DNA from: Bacteroidales bacterium
GTDB lineage: Bacteria > Bacteroidota > Bacteroidia > Bacteroidales > UBA932
DNA: 64,000 nt
Reading direction: 5' to 3'
NCBI GenBank assembly: GCA_024401855.1
Contig: JAKSKH010000003.1
Location: 1-64,000, forward strand
Shown: positions 7,082 through 18,725 of the stretch, piece after piece
How positions within the stretch are numbered: position 1 is the first letter of the stretch
Layout of the letters: each line of letters starts with the position of its first letter
Position numbers and translations under genes: made by a program
Notes under the pieces: generated by a model
What the model was told of the DNA's origin: nothing
Seen by the model: only the letters and a program-made list of their open reading frames with translations
Database searches by the model: none

Positions 7082-8998
7082 ATGATCTCGGTTGACGACG
7101 TAACTGTTTCTTACGGAGGTTTTGTCCTGCTGGACAGGATAAACTTCCATATTTCCGAAACGGACAAGATAGGCCTTGTAGGCAAGAACGGGGCGGGGAA
7201 GTCCACAATCATGAAAATGATTTGCGGGCTTCAGAATCCCGTTTCCGGGCAGATAGACAAGCCCAATCATCTGAGCGTGGGATATCTGCCCCAGATCATG
7301 GAGCATCACAGGGGGCGCACGGTTCTGGAGGAGACTCTCTCCGCCTTCGATGAAAGCAATGCACTTGAGCGGGAAGTAGCTGAAGTTACGGCTCAATTGT
7401 CTGAGAGAACAGACTATGAATCAAGCGAATATCTTTCCTTGATAGAGACGTTGAACGACCTTAACGACAGGCTTTCTGCAAGTCATTCCGAACCACCTGA
7501 AGTCCAGGCAAGAAGGACGCTGAAGGGGCTTGGCTTCAAGGAGGACGAACTGCTCCGCAATACCGAGACCTTCTCCCAGGGATGGAACATGCGCATAGAA
7601 CTGGCCAAGATTCTGCTGCGCCGTCCCGACCTTCTAATGCTGGACGAGCCCACAAACCATCTGGACATCGAATCCATCGAGTGGCTTGAGGACTATCTGA
7701 AGAACAGGAAGGGGAGTCTTCTGCTCGTCAGTCACGACAGGAAGTTCCTGGACAATGTCTGCAACAGGACCATAGAGATAATGCTCGGCCACATACACGA
7801 TTACAAGGTCCCGTATTCCAAATACCTTGAACTGCGCGCGGAACGCATACAGCAGCAGACTGCGGCTTATGAGAACCAGCAGCGCATGATTCAGAAGACC
7901 GAGGAATTCATCCAGGCCTTCAGGTACAAGCCGACCAAATCGAACCAGGTTCAATCCAGAATCAAGGCTCTTGAGAAGCTCGACCGTCTTGAGATAGATG
8001 AAACCGACAATGCCACCCTTACCGTCAAATTCCCGCCCGCTCCCAGATCCGGGGACGTCGTGTTCAAGGCTGAGGACATCTCCGTGGGGTATGAACCCGG
8101 CAAGGTGGTGTTCTCTAATGCCGACATTGAGATAAAAAGAGGGGAGAAGGTGGCCCTGGTAGGCCGCAACGGAGAGGGAAAGACCACCCTGATGCGTGTC
8201 ATATCCGGAGAACTGACACCATTGTGCGGCGAGGCCCGCACAGGGCATAATGTGCGTCTGGGATACTTTGCGCAGAATCAGGAGGATGTACTCGACAGGA
8301 ATGAGACCGTGTTCTCAACCCTGGACAGAATAGCCGTGGGAGACATAAGGACAAAGCTCAGGGATATCCTGGCCCAGTTCCTTTTCCGCGGGGAGGACAT
8401 AGACAAGAGGGTGAGCGTCCTGTCCGGAGGAGAGCGCGCGAGGCTGGGAATGGCCAAGCTGATGCTGCAGAACTACAATCTGCTGGCTCTTGATGAACCT
8501 ACCAACCATATGGACATCAAGTCCAAGGATATCCTCAAGCAGGCTTTGAAATGCTATGACGGCACCCTGGTCATAGTTTCGCACGACAGGGATTTCCTTG
8601 ACGGTCTGGTGGAAAAGATATACGAGTTCCGTGACGGCCGCGTGCGTGAACATCTGGGCTCCGTGAGCGATTTCCTTGCAAGGAGGAAGATAGAGAATCT
8701 GGCCGAACTGGAACGCACGAATCCTGTGGTTGAAGAGAAACCTGCCAGGGTGGAGACGGCGAACGAACTGTCTTACAATGATTTGAGGGAGAAGAGCAAG
8801 GAAGACAGGAAGAAAAGGAACAGGATTTCGTACCTTGAATGCGAGATAGCCAAGCTTGAGAAGAAAATGAAGGGAATAGAGGGTATTCTTGCCTCTCCCT
8901 CGCAGGACGACGATATAATGGAACTCACCCGCACTTATTTGGAGTGCAGGCGAGATCTTGATGCAAAGACTGAAGAGTGGGGGACGCTTATTGATTGA
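7082..8998 (+). CDS. ABC-F family ATPase
   Basis: A 638-residue soluble protein with two ABC ATPase domains and no membrane segments. Domain 1 has Walker A GKNGAGKST near residue 40, the degenerate signature FSQGWNMR and LLMLDEPTNHLD. Domain 2 has Walker A GRNGEGKTT at 361-369, signature LSGGERARLG and LLALDEPTNHMD. A charged linker follows the first DEPTNHLD, and a lysine/glutamate-rich coiled coil closes the protein after about residue 560. ABC-F proteins act on ribosomes, as translation factors or antibiotic-protection factors. The start directly abuts the valS stop, indicating co-transcription and fitting a translation role. The 3' end overlaps convergent malQ by 11 bases. Confidence 0.93.
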   Translation: MISVDDVTVSYGGFVLLDRINFHISETDKIGLVGKNGAGKSTIMKMICGLQNPVSGQIDKPNHLSVGYLPQIMEHHRGRTVLEETLSAFDESNALEREVAEVTAQLSERTDYESSEYLSLIETLNDLNDRLSASHSEPPEVQARRTLKGLGFKEDELLRNTETFSQGWNMRIELAKILLRRPDLLMLDEPTNHLDIESIEWLEDYLKNRKGSLLLVSHDRKFLDNVCNRTIEIMLGHIHDYKVPYSKYLELRAERIQQQTAAYENQQRMIQKTEEFIQAFRYKPTKSNQVQSRIKALEKLDRLEIDETDNATLTVKFPPAPRSGDVVFKAEDISVGYEPGKVVFSNADIEIKRGEKVALVGRNGEGKTTLMRVISGELTPLCGEARTGHNVRLGYFAQNQEDVLDRNETVFSTLDRIAVGDIRTKLRDILAQFLFRGEDIDKRVSVLSGGERARLGMAKLMLQNYNLLALDEPTNHMDIKSKDILKQALKCYDGTLVIVSHDRDFLDGLVEKIYEFRDGRVREHLGSVSDFLARRKIENLAELERTNPVVEEKPARVETANELSYNDLREKSKEDRKKRNRISYLECEIAKLEKKMKGIEGILASPSQDDDIMELTRTYLECRRDLDAKTEEWGTLID

Positions 8999-10883
8999 AG
9001 CGCAGATTGTCCTTCAGCAAATTCTGAATCTGAACGTTAAGCTCCGTGGCTTCCCGGCCCGTTAGTTTCTCAAGCGGAATGTGGAGCCTGTATTTCCAGT
9101 GGTTGTGAATGTCTTCCGGATGGTTTATCCTCTCCGACATGAAATCTTTCTTCCTCAATGAGGGGCTGATTGACAGCCAGTCCTGGATAGGGAAGACCGC
9201 CAGCATGGAAGCGGAAGAGAGATGCTCTTCAAGGGTGTTCCTGCATATCCGGGGTTCGGGGTCTTCTCCGTTGTGACTGCCTGCATACTGCATCCTCAAA
9301 GTGTCCATATCGTGGCTGGAAGTGGCGCAGACGCTCAGATAAGGCCACGGGCGGCCCTTGTCCATCATTGACATTTCCAGAGAAAGTATCTTTTCGTGCT
9401 CCATAACCGAGGGGACGCAGTCGGGAATCATGCCGAGGTCCTCACCGCAGGCAAGCATTCCTGTGGCCGAAAGCAGCTCGGGAAGTTTCTTTTCCGCGTT
9501 GATGCGCCAGAATTCGTTGTGCCTGTGGTAGAAGAAATCGTTGTAGAGGTCCTGGAAACGCTTTTTGGCATCCTCATCAAGTGCAGATGTATCCGGGCCT
9601 ATAAGGGGCTGATAGAATCCGGGATGCCTGGGGTCTTCATGGAACAGACCCTCGACAGGGAGGTTAAGGGATGAGATTTCTATGGGGGAGTAGGGCATTG
9701 CAGGGTTGAAATGGCCCATCAGTCCGCTCCTGTATTCCGCAGGAATCTCCCATATTCTGAAGAATCCGAGGATATGGTCTATTCTGAATGCGTCGAAATA
9801 CTTCGACATCTTGCGCAGGCGGGCTTTCCACCAGGCGTAGTCATCTTCCGCCATGGTTGTCCAGTTGTAGGTGGGGAATCCCCAGTTCTGGCCGTCCGTA
9901 GAGAAATAGTCGGGCGGAGCGCCTGCGGATGAATCGAGGTTGAACAGTTCCGGATGAACGTAGGCGTCCGCGCTGTCTCCGCTTACGCCGATAGGGAGGT
10001 CTCCCTTGAGGGAAATGCCTTTCTTGCGCGCGTAGGCCACCTCCCTGGACAGTTGTTTGTCCAGATGGAACTGAATCCAGCGGTACAGCTCCGGAGCGTC
10101 GGAATCCCTTCTGGCACAGAACTTCGCGTAGTCCTCGAGCCATGCGGCATTCTCCTTGACGAACTTCCTGAAGGCGGCGGTTTCCATATCCTTCTTTCCG
10201 CAGGCCTTGAAAGCTTTTCTTATGTATGCCATTTTGGCCTTGAACACCTTGGGGTAGTCTATATCCGCGAGGGCGTTCAAAGCGGCCTGCTTCTTCTTGA
10301 ATTCATCGTCCTCTTCTATTCCGAGGTCCTGGAGATGGATATAGAGGGGATGCAGCGCGAAGGACGATACGGGGCTGTAGGGGTAGGAGTCATCCCAACC
10401 GCCATCCCTTGTGGTATCGTTCACAGGAAGCATCTGGATGATGCATTGCCCTGTGGCTGCTGCCCAGTCGACCAGTTTGCGCAGGTCGTGGAACTCTCCG
10501 ATTCCGAAATCCTTCTCCGTGCGCAGGGAGAACACGGGCACGGCTATTCCGGAGCCCCTGAAACCGGGAATGTCGAATTTGGGCGCCTGATGCTCCCTCG
10601 GGAAGGGGCAGCCTGCGATGGGGCAGTCTATCCAGGCATCGAATATTTCTGTCTGGCCCTTTGCCGGAGAGGCGCTGTGGTGCTTCCATTCCGTTCTCCA
10701 GATGAGCGGACCTTTCCTTACCATATAGGTGTAATCTTCGAGGTCGGCTTTGGTGCAGTTCTGAAGCGTTACGCTCCAGATGTCGTTTTCATTCCATTGC
10801 ATGGGGTATTTCCTGTCTTGTGCTACCAGACAGAGGTTTTCGCCCCAGATTGTGTGGTACTGTAGTTTGAAAGTTATCTTCAT
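8988..10883 (-). CDS. malQ: 4-alpha-glucanotransferase (GH77) with one N-terminal starch-binding-like domain
   Basis: A 631-residue cytoplasmic enzyme that transfers alpha-1,4-glucan segments in maltodextrin and glycogen metabolism. The GH77 catalytic residues are visible: D369 in FRIDHILGFF, E481 in ACGEDLGM and the third acid in SSHDMDTLR. About 115 residues precede the barrel (before GFRGSGIAVPVFSLR) and resemble one CBM20-type starch-binding domain; longer Bacteroidota members carry two and are nearer 890 residues, so this one is short. No signal peptide is present. It is monocistronic and convergent with the ABC-F gene. A cytoplasmic GH13 amylase gene at 33 kb could act on the same oligosaccharides. 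Confidence 0.92.
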   Translation of the reverse strand: MKITFKLQYHTIWGENLCLVAQDRKYPMQWNENDIWSVTLQNCTKADLEDYTYMVRKGPLIWRTEWKHHSASPAKGQTEIFDAWIDCPIAGCPFPREHQAPKFDIPGFRGSGIAVPVFSLRTEKDFGIGEFHDLRKLVDWAAATGQCIIQMLPVNDTTRDGGWDDSYPYSPVSSFALHPLYIHLQDLGIEEDDEFKKKQAALNALADIDYPKVFKAKMAYIRKAFKACGKKDMETAAFRKFVKENAAWLEDYAKFCARRDSDAPELYRWIQFHLDKQLSREVAYARKKGISLKGDLPIGVSGDSADAYVHPELFNLDSSAGAPPDYFSTDGQNWGFPTYNWTTMAEDDYAWWKARLRKMSKYFDAFRIDHILGFFRIWEIPAEYRSGLMGHFNPAMPYSPIEISSLNLPVEGLFHEDPRHPGFYQPLIGPDTSALDEDAKKRFQDLYNDFFYHRHNEFWRINAEKKLPELLSATGMLACGEDLGMIPDCVPSVMEHEKILSLEMSMMDKGRPWPYLSVCATSSHDMDTLRMQYAGSHNGEDPEPRICRNTLEEHLSSASMLAVFPIQDWLSISPSLRKKDFMSERINHPEDIHNHWKYRLHIPLEKLTGREATELNVQIQNLLKDNLRFNQ

Positions 10884-10929
10884 AATTGCTTTAACATTTT
10901 TGTTATGTGGTGTTTCAAAAATGTTTTAT

Positions 10930-11427
10930 TTATTGATTATTAATTATTTGTTGTTTCTGTATGTATTGTGTCAGTGTACTCAGTGCAATATTGGCAAATC
11001 TGTGGATATTCCCCTTTCTGCCCAGGTTGCAGCGGTAGATTCTGGTGATTGTTCCTTCCGGGCCGCTCACTCCTATCCACACCGTGCCTTCCGGATAACG
11101 TCCGTCGCTGCCTTCGGCAAGCCCTGTGGTCGCTACGGAATAAGTGCTGCCCGTCACCTTGCGTACACCTTCCGCCATGGCGGCGGCCACTTCCGAACTG
11201 ACCACTCCGTGTTCCTCGATAATGCGGGGATTGACGCCGAGAACCGCCTCCTTCACGCTGATTGCGTAGGACGTGACGGAACCCAGGTAATATGCGGAAG
11301 ATCCGGACACGGTTGTAATAAGGTGCGAAATCTGTCCACCGGTGCAGGATTCGGCAGCGCTTACGGTTCTGCCCGTATCTTTAAGCAAATCCTTCAGTTT
11401 TTCTTCAACTCTCAGCCTTTTCTGCAT
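10930..11427 (-). CDS. pncC: CinA C-terminal-type nicotinamide-nucleotide amidohydrolase
   Basis: A 165-residue protein equal to the stand-alone C-terminal domain of CinA. The signature VSAAESCTGGQISHLIT with GSSAYYLGSVTSYA is at residues about 21-52, then the conserved GVVSSEVAAAMAEGVR and SVATTGLAEGSDGR. The enzyme deamidates nicotinamide mononucleotide in NAD recycling. The proposed ATG 11427 lies inside the end of the PyrD-like gene (23-base overlap), and no good later start exists before the signature. The last residues (QKQQIINNQ) are AT-rich low-complexity sequence. Confidence 0.88.
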   Translation of the reverse strand: MQKRLRVEEKLKDLLKDTGRTVSAAESCTGGQISHLITTVSGSSAYYLGSVTSYAISVKEAVLGVNPRIIEEHGVVSSEVAAAMAEGVRKVTGSTYSVATTGLAEGSDGRYPEGTVWIGVSGPEGTITRIYRCNLGRKGNIHRFANIALSTLTQYIQKQQIINNQ

Positions 11428-12214
11428 TTTCCTTATGATTTTCGAGATATTTGATCATTCCGGTTATGAACCGCGGGCCCTCATATACAAATCCTGCCCT
11501 GACTTCTATGAGGTCTGCGCCTGCTGAAAGCATTTCCAGGGCGTCTTCCGGCGTTTTTATCTCTCCGTTCGCCACGATAGGGAGTTTTCCGCCCGAAATG
11601 CGGGATATTTCCCGGACTTGTTCGAGAGAACGGGCCTGAATTCCGTCAAAACCGTTCATGAGGCAGTATTTGACAATATAGTCAAGCTGTTCCGGATTTA
11701 TGTCCGGTGATATCTTGATGACGATAGGCTTATAATTGTCGTTCATCAGCCTGGCATCCAGAAGGGGCTCCAGATTGCGGATATCATAGTCGCGGTCGAT
11801 TTCCATTACAAAAAAGTCGCAGAAATCGTAGGCGAGGGTGAAAGCAGTAAGGTAATCCTTCCTGATGCAAGCCGCCAGAATATCGTCCTGAGGGTCTTTC
11901 TGGATGTTTCTGATGGCTTTTTTGATGCCTTTAGCATCAAAGGGGCCTATCTCTGAGAAACTGAATCCAAGGTCGTTCAGATCGTTGTAGAGCACTCCGT
12001 GCCGGTCGAGGCCGGCGCCAAGCCCTATAGGGTTGTAGAAGTTGAGGCCGAAGACCTCACGCTGGAGCTTTGATTCTTTGTTGTTGTGTACCAGACGGTT
12101 AAGGAAACGGCCGCCGGGGATTTTTCCAAGAATCCTGAAGTACTGCAGGGCAACTCCGGATGCGGTTTCAAGGTCCATTCGCTGTATGAACGGTTTAATC
12201 AGAAGTCTGTACAT
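11405..12214 (-). CDS. Dihydroorotate dehydrogenase-like protein lacking active-site motifs
   Basis: A 269-residue protein that begins like class 2 PyrD (MYRLLIKPFIQRMDLETASG, then FGLNFYNPIGLGAGLDRHG) and ends like it (PIVANGEIKTPEDALEMLSA, then GADLIEVRAGFVYEGP). It is about 70 residues shorter than usual. The orotate-binding segment corresponding to GNPKPRLFR...INRxGFNN is missing, and the NxSSPNTPGLR motif that carries the catalytic serine is replaced by EIDRDYDIRN. The FMN-phosphate side appears partly kept. It is therefore probably not a working dihydroorotate dehydrogenase. It overlaps pncC by 23 bases and has a TATCTTTG -7 element 5 bases before its ATG. Frame is intact, so it is a diverged paralogue rather than a pseudogene. 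Confidence 0.75.
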   Translation of the reverse strand: MYRLLIKPFIQRMDLETASGVALQYFRILGKIPGGRFLNRLVHNNKESKLQREVFGLNFYNPIGLGAGLDRHGVLYNDLNDLGFSFSEIGPFDAKGIKKAIRNIQKDPQDDILAACIRKDYLTAFTLAYDFCDFFVMEIDRDYDIRNLEPLLDARLMNDNYKPIVIKISPDINPEQLDYIVKYCLMNGFDGIQARSLEQVREISRISGGKLPIVANGEIKTPEDALEMLSAGADLIEVRAGFVYEGPRFITGMIKYLENHKENAEKAES

Positions 12215-12219
12215 ATCTG

Positions 12220-12227
12220 CAAAGATA
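12220..12227 (-). promoter_or_regulatory. -7 promoter element of the PyrD-like gene, leaderless arrangement
   Basis: TATCTTTG on the minus strand is separated from ATG 12214 by only CAGAT, 5 bases. Confidence 0.55.
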
Positions 12228-12231
12228 CGTA

Positions 12232-12648
12232 TTATTTCAATTCCTGATAGGTGCCGTCGTCAAAGAAGACAATGATTTTTGAGATGCTTCTGTTCTGCTT
12301 GTGTATATTTTTAATAATCAGAGGATTATCGGCCTTGGTTTCTGTCTTCTGGACAGGGGGTTCGGGGATGGTTTCCTCCTTGTCGAACAGGGGGAGGAGG
12401 TTGTCCGTTTCCTCTTCCCTCACAGGGGGATTCTGCATCTGCTTGTACATTTTTCCTTTTCCTGTAACAAGCCATTCCAGATTAAGGGTAGGGTAGTGGC
12501 GGGCCATTGCCTCTATGAAATCGAAACCGGGTTTGTTCCTTCCGGAAAGAATATGGGAAACGCTCGCCCTCGCCACTCCGAGAGTGTCGGCGAAGGTGGA
12601 CTGGCTGATGTTTTCCGCCGTCAGAAATTGCTGTAATCTGCCGTTCAT
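12232..12648 (-). CDS. XRE-family helix-turn-helix regulator
   Basis: A 138-residue protein. Residues 1-62 form an HTH_3/XRE domain (QSTFADTLGVARASVSHILS, then GRNKPGFDFIEAMAR), followed by NLEWLVTGKGKMY, a spacing common in Bacteroidota XRE regulators. The middle is acidic and proline-rich and probably unstructured, and the end IIVFFDDGTYQEL resembles a short strand-forming tail. A good promoter (TTTG-N20-TACTTTTG) lies upstream, and two tandem TTACAAATG words overlap its -33 region, which suggests self-regulation. Target genes are unknown; the AT-rich region to its right carries a second copy of the motif. Confidence 0.85.
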   Translation of the reverse strand: MNGRLQQFLTAENISQSTFADTLGVARASVSHILSGRNKPGFDFIEAMARHYPTLNLEWLVTGKGKMYKQMQNPPVREEETDNLLPLFDKEETIPEPPVQKTETKADNPLIIKNIHKQNRSISKIIVFFDDGTYQELK

Positions 12649-12669
12649 TGATGTGAATAGTGAGCGTTA

Positions 12670-12701
12670 CAAAAGTATACAAAAAATTAACGAATTACAA
12701 A
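12670..12701 (-). promoter_or_regulatory. Promoter of the XRE regulator
   Basis: On the minus strand TTTG (12701-12698), 20 bases, then TACTTTTG (12677-12670). Both boxes match the Bacteroidota consensus. Start codon 12648 is 21 bases further on. Confidence 0.65.
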
Positions 12702-12715
12702 TGTTACAAATGTGA
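12695..12715. promoter_or_regulatory. Tandem TTACAAATG words, possible operator
   Basis: TTACAAATG is repeated head to tail at 12695-12703 and 12704-12712. The 13-base word GTTACAAATGTGA at 12703-12715 recurs at 13015-13027. The first site overlaps the -33 box of the XRE gene promoter. A regulator-binding role is inference. Confidence 0.35.
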
Positions 12716-13144
12716 ATAAAAGGAACAGATGTAAAACAAAATTCAAACCATATGGTATATACTTGAATAAAATATTCCGTTAGATTTATTAATTTATTTG
12801 AGATTCAATGATATATAGTTATAAATATTGGATATACGATGCTCTGTGGTGTGTGTGGCTTGCAAAGTATACTTGAATAACTTGAACATTAAGTATAAGT
12901 TATCAAAATAAATCACTGAATGTCAATTAATTTAGTGCTATATAAATTTTCCATAAATGAAACTTATTTTACAAAAATAAATTTGATGTAAAATTCAGTG
13001 TAAATTTACAAAGTGTTACAAATGTGATTTGTCATTTTACAAAAATTAACAAATTTTCAGACGTCGTCGAGCTTCCGGTGCAGTGTTTTTTTGTGTTTGA
13101 TATTTGCCCGGTAGTGTCCAGCTGATCAACATTTCGGGTATGCC
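12716..13144. other. AT-rich gene-free stretch
   Basis: About 430 bases with no credible reading frame on either strand, much richer in A+T than the rest of the window up to about 13060. It contains the second GTTACAAATGTGA copy (13015-13027) and several further TTACAAA words. GATATTTG at 13099-13106 is one base off a -7 element and could start a short transcript ending at the hairpin at 13145. Nothing else is recognisable. Confidence 0.5.
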
Positions 13145-13175
13145 CACCGTTTCGGTGAGGATTTTTTTTGTTTTT
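13145..13175 (+). terminator. Possible rho-independent terminator
   Basis: CACCG-TTT-CGGTG stem at 13145-13157 followed by A plus eight T and a further T run from 13162. No annotated gene ends here on the plus strand, so it may close a short untranslated transcript from the AT-rich region. Confidence 0.45.
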
Positions 13176-13248
13176 CTAACCAATTTCGGTTCTTGATACT
13201 TTTGGTGAGAAAAAATGCTGTTTCTCTAACCGACTACAATAAAAGTTG

Positions 13249-13256
13249 TATTTTTG
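13249..13256 (+). promoter_or_regulatory. -7 promoter element
   Basis: TATTTTTG matches TAnnTTTG and lies 26 bases before ATG 13283; AAGGAG at 13271-13276 between them resembles a ribosome-binding site. Confidence 0.5.
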
Positions 13257-13282
13257 TTCTGTTGAATTTTAAGGAGATTTCT

Positions 13283-13828
13283 ATGGATACCGTGCTTTTG
13301 GATAATTTTGAGAAAACCTTGCAGAGCGGCCTTATAAAGTTGTGTTCCGGTGCAGGAATCAAGGATTTTGAGATTCTTGACTGCCCCGACGTAGAAAATG
13401 TCTGGAATGACAGCTATATAAAGGACTTCATATCGGATGCCGTTGTCAATTTCAACGATTATCCGCAGTCCACGATTGCATGGGCCGGTTTCCTTGGCAT
13501 GGCGGTGGCCTGCCACTGGGACAGGGACTGGGAAATCTTCAGGAACGACCCCTACAGTTCATATTACGGTGAGAGGGGCTTTGACGATATGGATGAACAC
13601 ATCCTGGGAGCTGTACTGAAGTTCAACGATGCGGACACTTCCAGATATTCTTCATTGATGAGCTCCTGTGCCATGGCCGCTCTGGGCCTGATCAGGCACG
13701 AAGGCATCGAGGCGCAGACCGATACCGGATTCTACATCCTCGCGCGTTCGTACACCGTCCTGTACCGCGTTGGAATGTCTTTGATGCTTAATAAATTGGG
13801 CTACCGGAAGGTCCTTATGAACAGATAG
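13283..13828 (+). CDS. Uncharacterised protein
   Basis: A 181-residue cytoplasmic protein that I do not recognise. It begins MDTVLLDNFEKTLQ and is acidic and rich in aromatic residues, with a W/Y/D-rich stretch (VACHWDRDWEIFRNDPYSSY) in the middle and a mostly helical C-terminal half. No signal peptide, membrane segment or catalytic motif is evident. ATG 13283 is preferred over the longer frame from 13193 because a -7 element and an AAGGAG sequence lie directly before it, and the 30 extra residues would span that promoter. It stands alone between the XRE regulator region and a porin-like gene. Confidence 0.7.
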   Translation: MDTVLLDNFEKTLQSGLIKLCSGAGIKDFEILDCPDVENVWNDSYIKDFISDAVVNFNDYPQSTIAWAGFLGMAVACHWDRDWEIFRNDPYSSYYGERGFDDMDEHILGAVLKFNDADTSRYSSLMSSCAMAALGLIRHEGIEAQTDTGFYILARSYTVLYRVGMSLMLNKLGYRKVLMNR

Positions 13829-13889
13829 TCGTATTGTTACACAATTTATATTATGTTAAGTTGTGTATTTGCTGCCGGGGATTCGAATG

Positions 13890-14480
13890 TCAATGATAAA
13901 AGATGAACCCCACGTATAATCTCGGGCCTGACGGTATTCTATATTTCGCGTTTATGCAGTTCAGCCAATCCGCTTTCAGTGTAAGGTGAAAGGTATCGGA
14001 TACGATATAATCACAACCGATGAAAGGATCTATGGCAAGAAATGCTCTCTTGTTGAAATAAGTATTGTCAACAGGTTCCCAGTCAGGGACTGGATTCCCC
14101 TTCATAAGTAGATTTGTATTTACACCACCGCCTATTGTCAGTCCGGCATATGGTATGAAACGGCCAGCCTTCCAATAATAGTCACCAAGGAGACCTCCCC
14201 ATCCATATTTGACATAACTTCCATTATTGGCTTGTTTTATAGTGGATACATAACCTTCGCTGCCCACTCTCCAATGATCACCCAGGTGGACTCTGATCAC
14301 ACCGCCTATCCCGAAAGGCATTCCGGATACGGTATGTGCCAATTGCGGAAAATTCCCTTTCACAAATCCGGTGTGCAGCATCATACCACCGTCAAAACCC
14401 TTCACTGTGCCGGTCCCCTGACCCATAGTATTGAAAGAAACAAGGGCAAGCGGCAGAAAAAGCAGGATAACTTTTTTCAT
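13890..14480 (-). CDS. Small outer-membrane beta-barrel-type protein
   Basis: A 196-residue exported protein. A signal peptide MKKVILLFLPLALVSFNTMG ends near residue 20-22. The remainder is glycine- and aromatic-rich with alternating amphipathic strands (GIGGVIRVHLGDHWRVGSEG, KAGRFIPYAGLTIGGGVN) and ends in YVGFIFYH, a terminal aromatic typical of outer-membrane barrels. ATG 14480 is chosen because the signal peptide begins there; the frame extends 14 codons further upstream without support. Function unknown. Base composition is lower in G+C than the beta-galactosidase gene beside it. Confidence 0.75.
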   Translation of the reverse strand: MKKVILLFLPLALVSFNTMGQGTGTVKGFDGGMMLHTGFVKGNFPQLAHTVSGMPFGIGGVIRVHLGDHWRVGSEGYVSTIKQANNGSYVKYGWGGLLGDYYWKAGRFIPYAGLTIGGGVNTNLLMKGNPVPDWEPVDNTYFNKRAFLAIDPFIGCDYIVSDTFHLTLKADWLNCINAKYRIPSGPRLYVGFIFYH

Positions 14481-14503
14481 ATATCTATAGCACCTTTCAG
14501 TAA

Positions 14504-18267
<3,764 letters not shown>

Positions 18268-18293
18268 ATAATGCTAACCCGTTGTTTGCACGT

Positions 18294-18725
18294 TTACTGC
18301 AGGAGAACGGTCCAGACGGCGAATCTTGCAAACTTGCCCACCAGCATCAGGAACAGTGACTGCACGGCCGGGCATTTGTAGAATCCGAGTGCGATGGCGA
18401 TGACGTCGCCTACAAACGGAACCCAGGTCATCAGGGCTACCCAGACTCCGTATTTCTTTATGTATCTGTGCTGTTTTTCAAGAGTTTCGGGCTTTACCTT
18501 GAAGGTCTTCTCCACCCATTCCCATTTGGCAAGACGCCCCAGGAAGTAAGTCGTCACACCGCCGAGCCAGTTGCCCAACGTTCCGACCGTCAATACTGAA
18601 ACCGGGGAGATGCCTGTCAGAAGAACTCCTACGTATAATGCATCCGAGCTGAACGGAAATATTGTCGCGGCCAGAAACGTGCCGATAAACAGGCCCAGCA
18701 GACCAAGTCCTTCAAGCCATTCCAT
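18294..18725 (-). CDS. YqaA-like membrane protein (VTT/DedA superfamily)
   Basis: A 143-residue integral membrane protein with about four hydrophobic segments. The VTT pattern is present: GLFIGTFLAATIFPFSSDAL, GTLGNWLGGVTTYFLGR and GVWVALMTWVPFVGDVIAIA with GFYK. Length and order match the YqaA branch rather than longer DedA proteins. The superfamily is involved in lipid flipping and envelope homeostasis. Its ATG overlaps the acyltransferase stop by one base (TGATG), so the two are translated together, which fits a lipid-related job. Confidence 0.85.
   Translation of the reverse strand: MEWLEGLGLLGLFIGTFLAATIFPFSSDALYVGVLLTGISPVSVLTVGTLGNWLGGVTTYFLGRLAKWEWVEKTFKVKPETLEKQHRYIKKYGVWVALMTWVPFVGDVIAIALGFYKCPAVQSLFLMLVGKFARFAVWTVLLQ

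Noticed and set aside
11405..12214. Functional class 2 dihydroorotate dehydrogenase (pyrD)
   Set aside because: The catalytic serine motif and orotate-binding segment are missing.
13870..13890. Possible tRNA 3' portion (GGGGATTCGAATG)
   Set aside because: No acceptor, D or anticodon stem fits around it; only a T-loop-like word by chance.
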